A stretch of DNA of 64,000 bases from JBIOHP01 sp044449065 (GTDB lineage: Bacteria; Bacteroidota; Ignavibacteria; UBA10030; SZUA-254), in the NCBI GenBank assembly GCA_044449065.1, contig JBIOHP010000004.1:1-64000 (forward strand), given 5' to 3'. The position numbers were made by a program, and so were the translations under genes. The notes under the pieces are model-generated. The model ran no database searches. It saw only the letters and a program-made list of their open reading frames with translations, and was not told the origin of the DNA. Shown piece by piece: positions 35,546 to 44,740 of the stretch; the stretch's first letter is position 1; every line of letters begins with the position of its first letter.

Positions 35546-36088
35546 ATGACCACCGTCAATTTAAAAACCAATGATCTGATGCCTTCCTTCGGCAAACTGC
35601 CGGCAACCGACGGGAAAAAATATTCATCCGGTGATTTTAACGAAAAGAAAATTCTCATCGTAGTATTTTCCTGCAATCATTGTCCGTACGTTCAAGCATA
35701 CGAGGACAGGATGATCGGCATTCAAACGGGCTATAGCTCAAAAGGTCTGCAATTGATCGCGATTAACTCGAATGAAATCAAAAATTATCCCGAGGATTCG
35801 TTCGAGAAAATGGTCGATCGTGCCGGGAAGAAAAAATTTAATTTCGTTTACCTCCGGGATGATGATCAATCGGTTGCTAACGCTTACGGGGCTACTCACA
35901 CACCCGAGTTTTTCGTCTTCGATGAAAAACGCAAACTGCGTTATCGCGGCAAAATGGATGATAACTGGGAGAGACCGGAATCGGTGAAGGAGAATTATCT
36001 CCGGGACGCGATCGACGCCCTTCTTGCCGGCAAGGATGAAATAGTGCCCGAAACTCACTCAATCGGTTGCACAATTAAATGGGGATAG
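35546..36088 (+). CDS. Thioredoxin-like (redoxin/AhpC-TSA) protein
   Basis: A 180-aa cytoplasmic protein with no signal peptide. The active site CNHCPYV (Cys at about residues 49 and 52) sits at the start of helix 1 after the strand ILIVVFS, as in thioredoxin-fold redoxins. The cis-proline region is THTPEFFVFDEKRKLRYRG. It may act as a thiol reductase or peroxidase-like protein. An AAAGGAACG ribosome-binding site precedes the ATG. It converges on the pyruvate kinase gene, with 1 bp between the stop codons. Confidence 0.9.
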   Translation: MTTVNLKTNDLMPSFGKLPATDGKKYSSGDFNEKKILIVVFSCNHCPYVQAYEDRMIGIQTGYSSKGLQLIAINSNEIKNYPEDSFEKMVDRAGKKKFNFVYLRDDDQSVANAYGATHTPEFFVFDEKRKLRYRGKMDDNWERPESVKENYLRDAIDALLAGKDEIVPETHSIGCTIKWG

Positions 36089-36089
36089 G

Positions 36090-37550
36090 TTAGACCTTAT
36101 CTAATGAAATGGTATTGCTCGCCCCTCGCTTGAAAATCGGAATGCCCGCAACCATCACAATAGTATCGCCCGGCTTGAGATAATCTTTTTTGAGCAATTC
36201 TTTACGGATCATTTTTAACACCGTATCGCTATCTTCATGCAGATTATCTACAAGGAGGCATCTGACTCCCCAGACAAGATTCAAACGGCGGATGATTTTG
36301 ACGTGGTCAGTCACTGCAATGATCGAACAAGGTGGGCGAAACTTCGCGATATGCGAAGCAGTCGCTCCGGAGTGTGTCAGCGTAACAATTGCATCCGCTT
36401 TTCCATAATCCGCCAGCATACACGCGGCATGAGCCAAGGGATCGTATGGATGTGTTGATAATGCCCTATCGTTTCCGAACCTGAATTTTTGAGGCGCATT
36501 ATCCTCGGTATTGACGATAATTTTCTTCATCATATCAACCGCCTGCGAAGGATATTTTCCGACCGATGTTTCTTCACTGAGCATAACTGCGTCAGCCCCG
36601 TCAAGCACCGCATTAGCGACATCACTTGCTTCGGCTCTTGTTGGTTTTGAATTCTCGACCATCGATTCGAGCATCTGTGTTGCAATGATTACGGGTTTTC
36701 CCTGTTCGTTGCATTTTCGAACTATCATTTTTTGAAGAATCGGAACTTCTTCCGCCGGCATTTCCACACCAAGGTCGCCGCGGGCAATCATTATTGCGTC
36801 CGATGCCTCGATGATAGCGTCGATGTCGTCAATTGCTTCGGGCTTTTCAACTTTCGAGATAATCGGGATCATCCTGCTCCCGGGACGTTGCCTTCCAATA
36901 AATTCCCTCAGCATAACGATATCCTTCGCTCGTCTCACGAATGAAAGCGCCACATAGTCAACCTCATTATCCAAACCGAACAGGAGATCTTCTTTATCTT
37001 TCCCGGTTAAAGAAGGAGCCGAGACAGCAACTCCGGGCAAATTGATTCCTTTATGCGAACTGAGGAAACCTCCGGTAACAACAATACAGTTCACATCATG
37101 TCTCTTGATATTTTCCACGCGTAATTCGAGCTTCCCATCGTCGAGAAGAATTCTATCGCCCCGTTTAACATCCGTATGCAGGTGTTGATACGTTGTCGAT
37201 ACCCGCGATTCGGTTCCCTTGAATTTTTCCGTCGTAATCGTGAGCGGTTTGCCGGGAAGAAGTTTCACCGACTCACCGATAAATTCACCCACCCTGATTT
37301 TTGGTCCCTGAAGATCCTGAAGAATCGCGATGGATTCTCCTGTGACTCGCGACGCTTCCCGAAGATTTTTTATTATCATCCGGTGCTCGCTGTAGGTCCC
37401 GTGAGAAAAATTGATTCTTGCCACATTCATCTCTGCGCGAATCAACCTTGTCAACGATTGGACGCTTTGCGAAGCGGGACCGAGCGTGCAAATAATTTTC
37501 ACTTTGGAAAATTTTCTCTTTGAATTATCCGATGATGATCTGTTTTTCAT
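36090..37550 (-). CDS. pyk: Pyruvate kinase
   Basis: Converts phosphoenolpyruvate and ADP to pyruvate and ATP, the last step of glycolysis. At 486 aa it is full length. Motifs: CTLGPASQSVQSLTRLI and VARINFSHGTYSEH at the N-terminus; PISKVEKPEAIDDIDAII and MIARGDLGVEMP, which hold the catalytic Lys and the Mg-binding residues; and a C-terminal domain with TLTHSGATASHIAKFRP. The B domain is present near residues 90-190. The sirtuin gene ends 2 bp upstream of its start, so they are probably co-transcribed. Confidence 0.96.
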   Translation of the reverse strand: MKNRSSSDNSKRKFSKVKIICTLGPASQSVQSLTRLIRAEMNVARINFSHGTYSEHRMIIKNLREASRVTGESIAILQDLQGPKIRVGEFIGESVKLLPGKPLTITTEKFKGTESRVSTTYQHLHTDVKRGDRILLDDGKLELRVENIKRHDVNCIVVTGGFLSSHKGINLPGVAVSAPSLTGKDKEDLLFGLDNEVDYVALSFVRRAKDIVMLREFIGRQRPGSRMIPIISKVEKPEAIDDIDAIIEASDAIMIARGDLGVEMPAEEVPILQKMIVRKCNEQGKPVIIATQMLESMVENSKPTRAEASDVANAVLDGADAVMLSEETSVGKYPSQAVDMMKKIIVNTEDNAPQKFRFGNDRALSTHPYDPLAHAACMLADYGKADAIVTLTHSGATASHIAKFRPPCSIIAVTDHVKIIRRLNLVWGVRCLLVDNLHEDSDTVLKMIRKELLKKDYLKPGDTIVMVAGIPIFKRGASNTISLDKV

Positions 37551-37552
37551 TT

Positions 37553-38329
37553 TTATTTATGTAAATCCAGTTTCTGTACTATGGCCAGGATACGGGGAAG
37601 TGTCTCCGCAGCTTTTCCGATTATGACCTCATCAGCTCGCGTGCTGAATTCTGTCCGTTCAATATTGATTTCAACCGTATACGCGCCTGAATTCTTTGCC
37701 ATTTGCGGCAGCGACGCCGCGGGATATACGACGGCGGATGTGCCGATTGAAAAAAACAAGTCGCAATGTTCCGCTGCCCGCACGCTATCATTCCATGCGT
37801 CGGCGGGGAGCATTTCACCGAACCAGACAACATCCGGACGAATCAGCCCATGACAAGCCGAACAGCGGGGAACGGACGAGCTTTTGAAAATTTCTTCATT
37901 GGGGTAAAATTTTCCGCAACCAATGCAATAATTTCTCTCAATATTTCCATGAAGTTCGTAAATATTTTTGCTCCCTGCCCGCCGGTGAAGATTATCAATA
38001 TTCTGGGTGATAATTGAAAATAAGGAATAGAGCTTTTCCATTCCGGCAAGCGCATAATGTCCTGCATTCGGTTCAATACCGGTGATTATTGTTTTGCGAT
38101 GTTTATACCACTCCCACACAAGATCGGGGTTTTTGATAAACGCGTCAAAATTCGCCAGCTCTTCCGGTTTAAATTTTTTCCATATCCCATCCACGCCGCG
38201 GAAGGTGGGGACGCCGCTTTCGGCGGAGATCCCGGCGCCCGTAAAGACCGTAACTCTCGACGCAGCGTGAAGAACATTTTTAAGTTTATCGGAGATGTCC
38301 AACGATGATTTTGTTTCCATGGCGCTCAT
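37553..38329 (-). CDS. cobB: NAD-dependent protein deacylase (sirtuin, CobB type)
   Basis: About 258 aa, removing acetyl or other acyl groups from lysines with NAD. I chose the ATG at 38329 because it overlaps the acylase stop as ATGA; the frame extends 12 codons further. Motifs: GAGISAESGVPTFRG (NAD binding), TQNIDNLHRRAG, the catalytic His in YELHGN, a zinc site with CIGC and CSAC (Cys pairs near residues 145-175), and FSIGTSAVVYPAA. The GPKI-type succinyl-selectivity residues cannot be called with confidence. It lies in an operon acylase-sirtuin-pyruvate kinase. Confidence 0.93.
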   Translation of the reverse strand: MSAMETKSSLDISDKLKNVLHAASRVTVFTGAGISAESGVPTFRGVDGIWKKFKPEELANFDAFIKNPDLVWEWYKHRKTIITGIEPNAGHYALAGMEKLYSLFSIITQNIDNLHRRAGSKNIYELHGNIERNYCIGCGKFYPNEEIFKSSSVPRCSACHGLIRPDVVWFGEMLPADAWNDSVRAAEHCDLFFSIGTSAVVYPAASLPQMAKNSGAYTVEINIERTEFSTRADEVIIGKAAETLPRILAIVQKLDLHK

Positions 38330-40785
38330 TCGTTTTTCAACGGTTTCAACACTAATCGTTCCCACTCTTTCGAAAGTATTTCATTTCGATCGATTGTCAC
38401 GGTGTGGTACCCGCCGTTCATCCACAAGGGAGTTTGATCTTTATAATGTTTGTGGAATGCCTGCCCCGATTGACCGAGAGGAATAATAGTGCGGGCGATT
38501 TGCGGTTTACCCAGATCGATAATCTGGCGCATCGATGGTCCGGAATACACCATGAATGGTTCATTCAGTTGATAATCACCTTTGTTCACTGTTGTTGCGC
38601 TTCCGCCCGCGGGAAAGGGACCGACATTAAAAACCTGATCCAGCGGTTTGCGTTTACCAAATGGATGCTGAAATAAAGATTGATGAATGCCGCCCCATTG
38701 CCAATCTTTCATTTCCGGACCGGATGTTTGTTTCAAAGCGCTGATGGCATCGAGGAGACTTTTATGAATGATATCGGTTTTGGTTTCCACCCTTGGGGTG
38801 CGTATATCGTCAAACCATTCAGAACTATCCGCATCAAGAAGCTGCGCTGTGACGCGATAAGGGATCGCTGAAAAAAACACAAAATCCTTGAATGTTTCCG
38901 GTCCCATTTCGTCTTCATAAATATTAGAAATAAGCTTTACAAAAAATTCATTGAAGATGGATGATGCAATTTCAGTTGGCGTATCACGGTAATCCCAATT
39001 GTGTAAATATTCAAGGGCTGTTTTCACATCGTTATTCTCGATTGTTGAATCAGCAGGGTATGCCGCCAATATGTGTTTCACTATTGACCGGTTGAACGGG
39101 GATAGCACATCTAATTGAAATCGTTCAAAATCATCCGTTGAAATTTTGTCTACTGAGGTGAGGAGCTCCTTGATCCGAAGATAGCGGGACGGAGTTTCCC
39201 AATAATTCGATAAATAATAGCGATAATCGTTGCGGGCAAGTTTTTGGTTCGCACAAATAAGATAACCCTGGGGCGGATTCCAGGACGAGGGAAGCTGATC
39301 AAACGGAACGAACCCCTTCCATTCGGTTTCAGAAAGCCATCCCTCCGTCGGAAGTAAGGGATTTTGTTTTCCCCGTATGGGCACGCGTCCCGCCATCCAA
39401 AATCCGATATTCCCCGCAACATCGCCATAGACGATTGCCTGAGCAGGCACTGTGATATCTTTCAGCCCATCAATAAATTCCCGGTAATTTTTTGCGGTAT
39501 TTATCCGTACGAAGCCGGTTAATTCATCGCTCATCTCGAAACCCGTCCATCGCAGGGTAACAAGAAAGGGAGAACTTTTGGAGCCATAACTATTATGCGA
39601 GGTAGAAGGATGAACATCATTAATTGCCGGACCGTGACCTGTTCTGCTGATTGTGATTTCTATGCTGTCTTTTTTTCCGATCATCAACATCTCTTTATGC
39701 TTTTCGATTGGGAGCGTTGCCTTGTTATACTGGTACCTCGCGGAATTTGAAGTATCGATTTTATCAAGATAAAAATCCGCGTCATCCAGCATCGCATTTG
39801 TGCATCCCCAGGCAAGTGAATCATTATGACCGATGACGATGAACGGCACGCCGGGCACCGTCATACCGGAGACATTCCAACCCGGCGCTGAAAGATGCAT
39901 TTCATACCATCTCGCCGGCACCGATGTTTTCAGATGCGGATCATTGGCAAGGAGAGGTTTTCCGGATAATGTTTTTGCTCCGCTTACTACCCATGCATTA
40001 CTTGCCCCCGAAAATGGTCCGGTGGTATTCCATTCCCGATAACTGCGGGCAGCCGCCATAAAATTTTGGATATCATCTAAGGTGGCTTTATCTAGTAATG
40101 CTTTTTTGTTCATTATTCCGGGAGTCGGCGCCGGTATCGAATCAGGATATGATGGAATCAGTTCTTTAAATTTTTCCGGAGGTAATTTTGCCTCAAGTTC
40201 GCCATAGGTGAGTTTTTCCCACCATGAAAAATTAAGTTCCCATGCCATCAATCGCGAAATAAGAATTGAATGCCGGGGCTTCCATTGTTCAGGTTGATAA
40301 TTCAACATATCGAATTCAATGGGGTATTTGCCCTTATGCGTTTCGATATAAGCATTCACGCCGGCAGCGTATTGTTCAAGCATCTGCCTTGTCTGCGGAT
40401 TCATAGCGCGATATATCGATTCTGCCAGGGCGGCAAAACCAAGGGTGCGGAAAAGTTTATCATACTTTACGGTGGCGGTATCGAATATTTCGGAGAGTCG
40501 CCCCTCGCCCGCTCGTCGCGACAAATCCATTTGCCACAACCGGTCCTGGGCATGCACATAACCTGCCGCAAACATGAGATCGCCGGTGTTTCCGGCAAGG
40601 ATATGAGGAACTCCATATTCATCGCGATAAATATTTATCTCTTTCTGAATTCCGCCTAACTGAATATCACCATGCGTCACAGGGAATGATTTTGTGACAA
40701 GGTGATGGAGAAAAAATGCGCTTGCAATCAGAACGACGCAGAGCATAACACAACTGCCTATGAGAAACTTAATAGTATTAGACAA
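38326..40785 (-). CDS. Penicillin acylase family Ntn-hydrolase
   Basis: An 819-aa periplasmic amidase made as a precursor. The N-terminus is a hydrophobic anchor or signal (residues about 5-28). The alpha chain follows (HGDIQLGGIQKEINIYRDEYGVPHI; AAGYVHAQDRLWQMDLSRR). The self-cleavage site is GPFSGASNAWVVSG (about residues 257-270), where the Ser before Asn becomes the N-terminal nucleophile of the beta chain, and LLANDPHL follows. Family members hydrolyse beta-lactams, acyl-homoserine lactones or other amides; the sequence does not decide which. Its stop overlaps the sirtuin start by 4 nt. Confidence 0.92.
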   Translation of the reverse strand: MSNTIKFLIGSCVMLCVVLIASAFFLHHLVTKSFPVTHGDIQLGGIQKEINIYRDEYGVPHILAGNTGDLMFAAGYVHAQDRLWQMDLSRRAGEGRLSEIFDTATVKYDKLFRTLGFAALAESIYRAMNPQTRQMLEQYAAGVNAYIETHKGKYPIEFDMLNYQPEQWKPRHSILISRLMAWELNFSWWEKLTYGELEAKLPPEKFKELIPSYPDSIPAPTPGIMNKKALLDKATLDDIQNFMAAARSYREWNTTGPFSGASNAWVVSGAKTLSGKPLLANDPHLKTSVPARWYEMHLSAPGWNVSGMTVPGVPFIVIGHNDSLAWGCTNAMLDDADFYLDKIDTSNSARYQYNKATLPIEKHKEMLMIGKKDSIEITISRTGHGPAINDVHPSTSHNSYGSKSSPFLVTLRWTGFEMSDELTGFVRINTAKNYREFIDGLKDITVPAQAIVYGDVAGNIGFWMAGRVPIRGKQNPLLPTEGWLSETEWKGFVPFDQLPSSWNPPQGYLICANQKLARNDYRYYLSNYWETPSRYLRIKELLTSVDKISTDDFERFQLDVLSPFNRSIVKHILAAYPADSTIENNDVKTALEYLHNWDYRDTPTEIASSIFNEFFVKLISNIYEDEMGPETFKDFVFFSAIPYRVTAQLLDADSSEWFDDIRTPRVETKTDIIHKSLLDAISALKQTSGPEMKDWQWGGIHQSLFQHPFGKRKPLDQVFNVGPFPAGGSATTVNKGDYQLNEPFMVYSGPSMRQIIDLGKPQIARTIIPLGQSGQAFHKHYKDQTPLWMNGGYHTVTIDRNEILSKEWERLVLKPLKNE

Positions 40786-40950
40786 AGAAGAGTCGGTTTT
40801 AGTGAAATAATCTTACGTATCGAGCGGTTCAATGATCAAACGCCGCACGCCATTTGCGCAAGTAATATAATTTATTCCGGAATATCATACAAAACGGGAA
40901 GGTAGGAATGCGAAATGGAACGACCCCGTCTTACAAATCGTTTATAAAAA

Positions 40951-40980
40951 AAATTCCGTTCCAGCAAAGGAACGGAATTT
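40951..40980 (-). terminator. Strong intrinsic terminator after the FadL-like gene
   Basis: A perfect 12-bp stem, AAATTCCGTTCC/GGAACGGAATTT, with loop AGCAAA. On the minus strand it is followed by a T-run (the A-run at 40943-40953), and on the plus strand by ATAAAATT. It terminates the surface-protein operon that ends at 41008. Confidence 0.85.
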
Positions 40981-41007
40981 ATAAAATTACTCTATTTTAA
41001 ACTTGGA

Positions 41008-42423
41008 TTAGAAACGGTATAAAATCGTCCCAATCAGAGTATTGGTAGTAATGCTCTCGCTTGTAACGGGGGAGCCATCGTATTGGATATGCGAGGTATT
41101 CCATTTGCCATTGGCATAACCGACATCGAAGGCGACCGAATTTTCTACGATAAAGCCGAGCCCACCGGTGATGTATTTCTTATCTGCGCCGGAGATATCG
41201 TTCTGATACGGCGAAGGTAAGTAGGCATATCCGGCACGGATTCTTAATCCTGTCGTCGGAATCTCATACTCCCCTCCAACACGGAAATTTGTCGTTGGCC
41301 TAAAAATATCTTTAATATCGGTATTATACTGTAATATGGCGGGATCCGCGTTTGAAAAACTCATCTGGGTCCAATCGGTATATTCAACATCTCCGCTTAA
41401 GAGCAAATCGTTGATCATGTAAGATAATCCGGCTGAGAAAACATATGGCGTTGTAATATCGTATGTTGAATTGAAGGTGCCATGATACGTATACATACTG
41501 TTCCCGTACCGATCTACCAATCCTAAATTCCTCGTCCCGTCATCGGTGAATGTTTCTGTGATCGAGTACCACGTTGGTGTCTTTACGCTTATTCCCAATC
41601 GGCCTTTTGGATTAAATTTATAGAGCAACCCGAACCGTGCGGAGAACCCGCCGATATCATCGGAGATAGTATTTTGCAAATTGAATATGTACAACGCTAA
41701 TGTATCCGGATACGGGGGCGAGGTATAATAATTTTTCGTATCAGTCTCGGTAAAATTCCGCGTGTAATTGTACGACCCTGCAACAAAGTTTAACGATAAT
41801 CCGAGGAACAGATTATTCGCCGCCTCGATTGCCCCCGCAACAGTCCAGTTGTTGGTTCCACCGCTTTCCAGCACTTTCCCCTGTTGCTCAAGGTTCTTTG
41901 TGAAAGGAGTATAACCCGTGCTGTCGAGAAGGTAAAGAGCCGGCGCTAAATTCGGATCTCCTTCGACGTCAAGATGCGGGATAATGCTGTTTGCAGAATT
42001 GAATCCCTGGAGACTGAGAGCAGTGGTAAAATCCGAATTCCTTCCGTATCCGACGGCAAAAACCATACTCCCGCGCGTCGTGGGAAATGGGTAAACAAAA
42101 TTAAAATTATTGATGTTCGTTGCGCTATTACTGAATGAACTTGGATTCGTGAGATAGGTTGAAGAATTGTTATACGAATAATTCGATAACCCAAACGAAA
42201 CTTCGTTCAACCTGATTTGACCAAGCCCTGCGGGATTTGTGAACATTGCAGAAAAATCGCTTGCCACGCCGGTATACGCGGTGCCCATGCCGAGCGACCG
42301 GGCTCCGATTCCCAGATTCGGTGTTGAAAACAACGCAGCGTCATAAGTACTTTGTGAATAAACCACTCCGCAACATAAACAGAGTGAACATAATAATATT
42401 GTTATGGAAAAAGTCTTTTTCAT
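41008..42423 (-). CDS. Outer-membrane beta-barrel protein, OmpP1/FadL-like
   Basis: A 471-aa protein with a signal peptide (MKKTFSITILLCSLCLCCGVVYSQ). The mature N-terminus, LGIGARSLGMGTAYTGVASDFSAMFTNPAGL, is the hallmark of the FadL/OmpP1 family (the GA…MG.A…A..NPAG pattern). The rest alternates in strands and ends in a Phe (GTILYRF), as outer-membrane barrels do. FadL proteins import hydrophobic compounds. It is the last of three minus-strand envelope genes and is followed by a strong terminator. Confidence 0.9.
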   Translation of the reverse strand: MKKTFSITILLCSLCLCCGVVYSQSTYDAALFSTPNLGIGARSLGMGTAYTGVASDFSAMFTNPAGLGQIRLNEVSFGLSNYSYNNSSTYLTNPSSFSNSATNINNFNFVYPFPTTRGSMVFAVGYGRNSDFTTALSLQGFNSANSIIPHLDVEGDPNLAPALYLLDSTGYTPFTKNLEQQGKVLESGGTNNWTVAGAIEAANNLFLGLSLNFVAGSYNYTRNFTETDTKNYYTSPPYPDTLALYIFNLQNTISDDIGGFSARFGLLYKFNPKGRLGISVKTPTWYSITETFTDDGTRNLGLVDRYGNSMYTYHGTFNSTYDITTPYVFSAGLSYMINDLLLSGDVEYTDWTQMSFSNADPAILQYNTDIKDIFRPTTNFRVGGEYEIPTTGLRIRAGYAYLPSPYQNDISGADKKYITGGLGFIVENSVAFDVGYANGKWNTSHIQYDGSPVTSESITTNTLIGTILYRF

Positions 42424-42456
42424 ATTTGTCCAGGAAAATATTGAATTTATTTATAA

Positions 42457-43473
42457 TTACCGTCTTCGACCACCGCCGCCGCCGCCTCTGCCACCGCCGC
42501 CACCTCTGCTGCCGCCCGAGGATGGAGCCCCACTTGAACGCGGGGCGCTCGGCGTACGGGGCGCATATCCTTGAGTGCTGCGACCCGCACCGGGATTCGT
42601 TCGAGGCGAGGGTTGATAAGCGCGTCCAGAATTGGGCGTTGCCGGAACCGGTGCACCATATCGCCCATTACCATAGGTTGGATTCGACGGAGCGAGATTG
42701 GGGGGTCTTGAAGCTCCACGCCGCACAGCCACTCGTGAACTACCATTTACACCCGGGGCATACCGGCGAATATCGGAACGTATTCCGCTCGTACGAACGG
42801 TCGGACGGCTCTGAGCAGGAGCTCTGCTCACCACGCCGCCGGTAGATAATCCACCCTGAACTGTGCCAACTGGAAAATTGGAATTTGATCCGTCACCATT
42901 CCTCAAATTTTGCATATCGCTACCATATCCTCCACCGGATCCTCTGCCGTTTACAGTCGCGCCATTCATGACAGGCCGTCTTGATCCAAAGGTTCTAACG
43001 GGTTGGCGGATTGGTCCGCGTGCATAGCCGGAGCCATAATAATTCGCCCCATAATAGGCGCCATAACCGTACACAGGAGTGTAGTAATACGGATAAAAGG
43101 AATTATAAAACGGTCCGCAATAGATCCCCGGAGATCTGAACGCATAATCATAATACCATGGATCATTATATGCGTATCCAAAATATGAGGAGGGCCAATA
43201 ATTCGATGGGTAATAATATGAGAACCCAAACCGATAATTGGGATTATAATAACCGTCATCATAATAATTATTGTTTGGATATTGCCCGCCATAGTAAGCA
43301 TTCGAATCAGCCATTTGCGTCGTATCGTTCGCATAAGCTTGCGGCGGATTGTTCTGACCTTCATCTTCAGGATATTCCCGGGTTGTTTGCAGTTGAGTAT
43401 AACATCCGGAAAGCGTGAAGAAAAACATGGCTAAAATGCCAATGAAAAAGGAATATTTTAAATATGTTTTCAT
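42457..43473 (-). CDS. Tyr-rich/RGG-rich lipoprotein of unknown function
   Basis: About 338 aa, starting at the ATG at 43473, which is preceded by GAAGGG at a good distance; a GTG seven codons upstream would also open the frame. A lipoprotein signal with lipobox FTLSGC is followed by three low-complexity zones. The first (about 45-150) is rich in Tyr, Asn and Pro. The second is rich in Gly, Ser and Arg. The tail is almost pure Gly and Arg, ending GGGGGGRRR. No enzyme fold is visible. It may be an adhesive or matrix-binding surface protein. It lies between two outer-membrane protein genes on the same strand. Confidence 0.75.
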   Translation of the reverse strand: MKTYLKYSFFIGILAMFFFTLSGCYTQLQTTREYPEDEGQNNPPQAYANDTTQMADSNAYYGGQYPNNNYYDDGYYNPNYRFGFSYYYPSNYWPSSYFGYAYNDPWYYDYAFRSPGIYCGPFYNSFYPYYYTPVYGYGAYYGANYYGSGYARGPIRQPVRTFGSRRPVMNGATVNGRGSGGGYGSDMQNLRNGDGSNSNFPVGTVQGGLSTGGVVSRAPAQSRPTVRTSGIRSDIRRYAPGVNGSSRVAVRRGASRPPNLAPSNPTYGNGRYGAPVPATPNSGRAYQPSPRTNPGAGRSTQGYAPRTPSAPRSSGAPSSGGSRGGGGGRGGGGGGRRR

Positions 43474-43677
43474 AATTTTACCCTTCTTGTTCACTATCTA
43501 TTAGAACAACATTGATGCCAAAAGGATTCATCTGTTGTTTACTTAATTTACACCGAAAAACAGGGAAAAACAATAGATTTACTAAATATTCTCGTGTTAA
43601 GATAAATAAATAAACCATCATTGTTTGATAAAAAAGACAGAGCCTTCATAAGTGTAGAGTTTTTAGAACAAATGATT

Positions 43678-44466
43678 TCAGAAAGGACTCTCATACTCTA
43701 AACTTAAGGTTCTATTGCCAATTGAGACATTTTGTTGATTTCTCATTACATCTTTCAAATTAAAAGAAAGTGTAAATCCGCTTCCCACGGTACATTTTAA
43801 CCCAAAATTCATATAACCGCGTCCTTTTCCAAGCGCGTCATGGTACTGATCGTTAAATCCGGCATTATACTCGCCAACAACCGAAACATATTGTCCAAGC
43901 GTTTTTTCTGCGCCAAAAAACAAATTGGCATGCTGGGACTCCGCCCCGTGTTCAGTCGTATAGTTTATCCCGCCATGAATGCTGAAAAATCCAAGCATTT
44001 TATAATTTTTGCTTGCCGTTGCATAAAAACCGAGTGATTTAATAGCGTATCTTCCGAGCGAATCGATATATCCATCCTTTCCCTGGGAATCGTACCCTAA
44101 AAGAATCGCCGGTATCATCATCGATTCTTCCAATAATCTGAGCCGAAATTGGAAACCGACATTTTTATTCCATACAGGGGTTTCAGCCCCAACAATATTG
44201 GTCCCGCCATAACTCAGTCCAAGAATCACCCTGTTAAATAGTCCGCCTGATACTCCGAAGAGAATCCCTCCGTTCTGATAATAATTCATATCCAGCGCTA
44301 ACGTCCGGTGGGGGAACATTCCCGCTGTCGGAATATCGACAAGGTATCGAGGTTCAATATCCGAGCTCGACCCGGCTGATCCTTGAGAATATGATGGAGA
44401 AGGAAAAAAGAGATAGAAAGCGAACAAACCGGCAATTATTATCAGCCGGAAATTGATATTTTTCAT
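43678..44466 (-). CDS. Putative outer-membrane beta-barrel protein
   Basis: A 262-aa protein with a signal peptide (cleavage after PSYSQ). The remainder alternates amphipathic strands rich in Gly, Tyr and Phe (TLALDMNYYQNGGILFGVSGG, GFYATASKNY, GGINYTTEHG) and ends ESPF, with the terminal Phe typical of outer-membrane barrels. It resembles YjbH-type barrels but I cannot assign the family firmly. It is the first of three envelope genes on the minus strand. The gap to the next gene (43474-43677, about 200 bp) shows no clear terminator. Confidence 0.7.
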   Translation of the reverse strand: MKNINFRLIIIAGLFAFYLFFPSPSYSQGSAGSSSDIEPRYLVDIPTAGMFPHRTLALDMNYYQNGGILFGVSGGLFNRVILGLSYGGTNIVGAETPVWNKNVGFQFRLRLLEESMMIPAILLGYDSQGKDGYIDSLGRYAIKSLGFYATASKNYKMLGFFSIHGGINYTTEHGAESQHANLFFGAEKTLGQYVSVVGEYNAGFNDQYHDALGKGRGYMNFGLKCTVGSGFTLSFNLKDVMRNQQNVSIGNRTLSLEYESPF

Positions 44467-44740
44467 CTTCTTGAACGATAATTATAGTTAATGAAATATA
44501 ATCTTTTCTTTATCCCCAGACAATACTGACCGCGTTGATTTTAAGCCGAAAAGCGTGTACTTTGATAGTAATAAGATATTTTTATCGGGTTTGAGATTTT
44601 TGAAGTAATTTCAACTCCAATAATAATAAAGGTCTATGAGACGATTATAACGGTTTTGACGAATGTGAGAACAAAAGCCCTCTTTTCCGTGTTTAGAAGA
44701 AGAGAATTATAAACAAGATTTATAAAATAAAAAGGGAACT

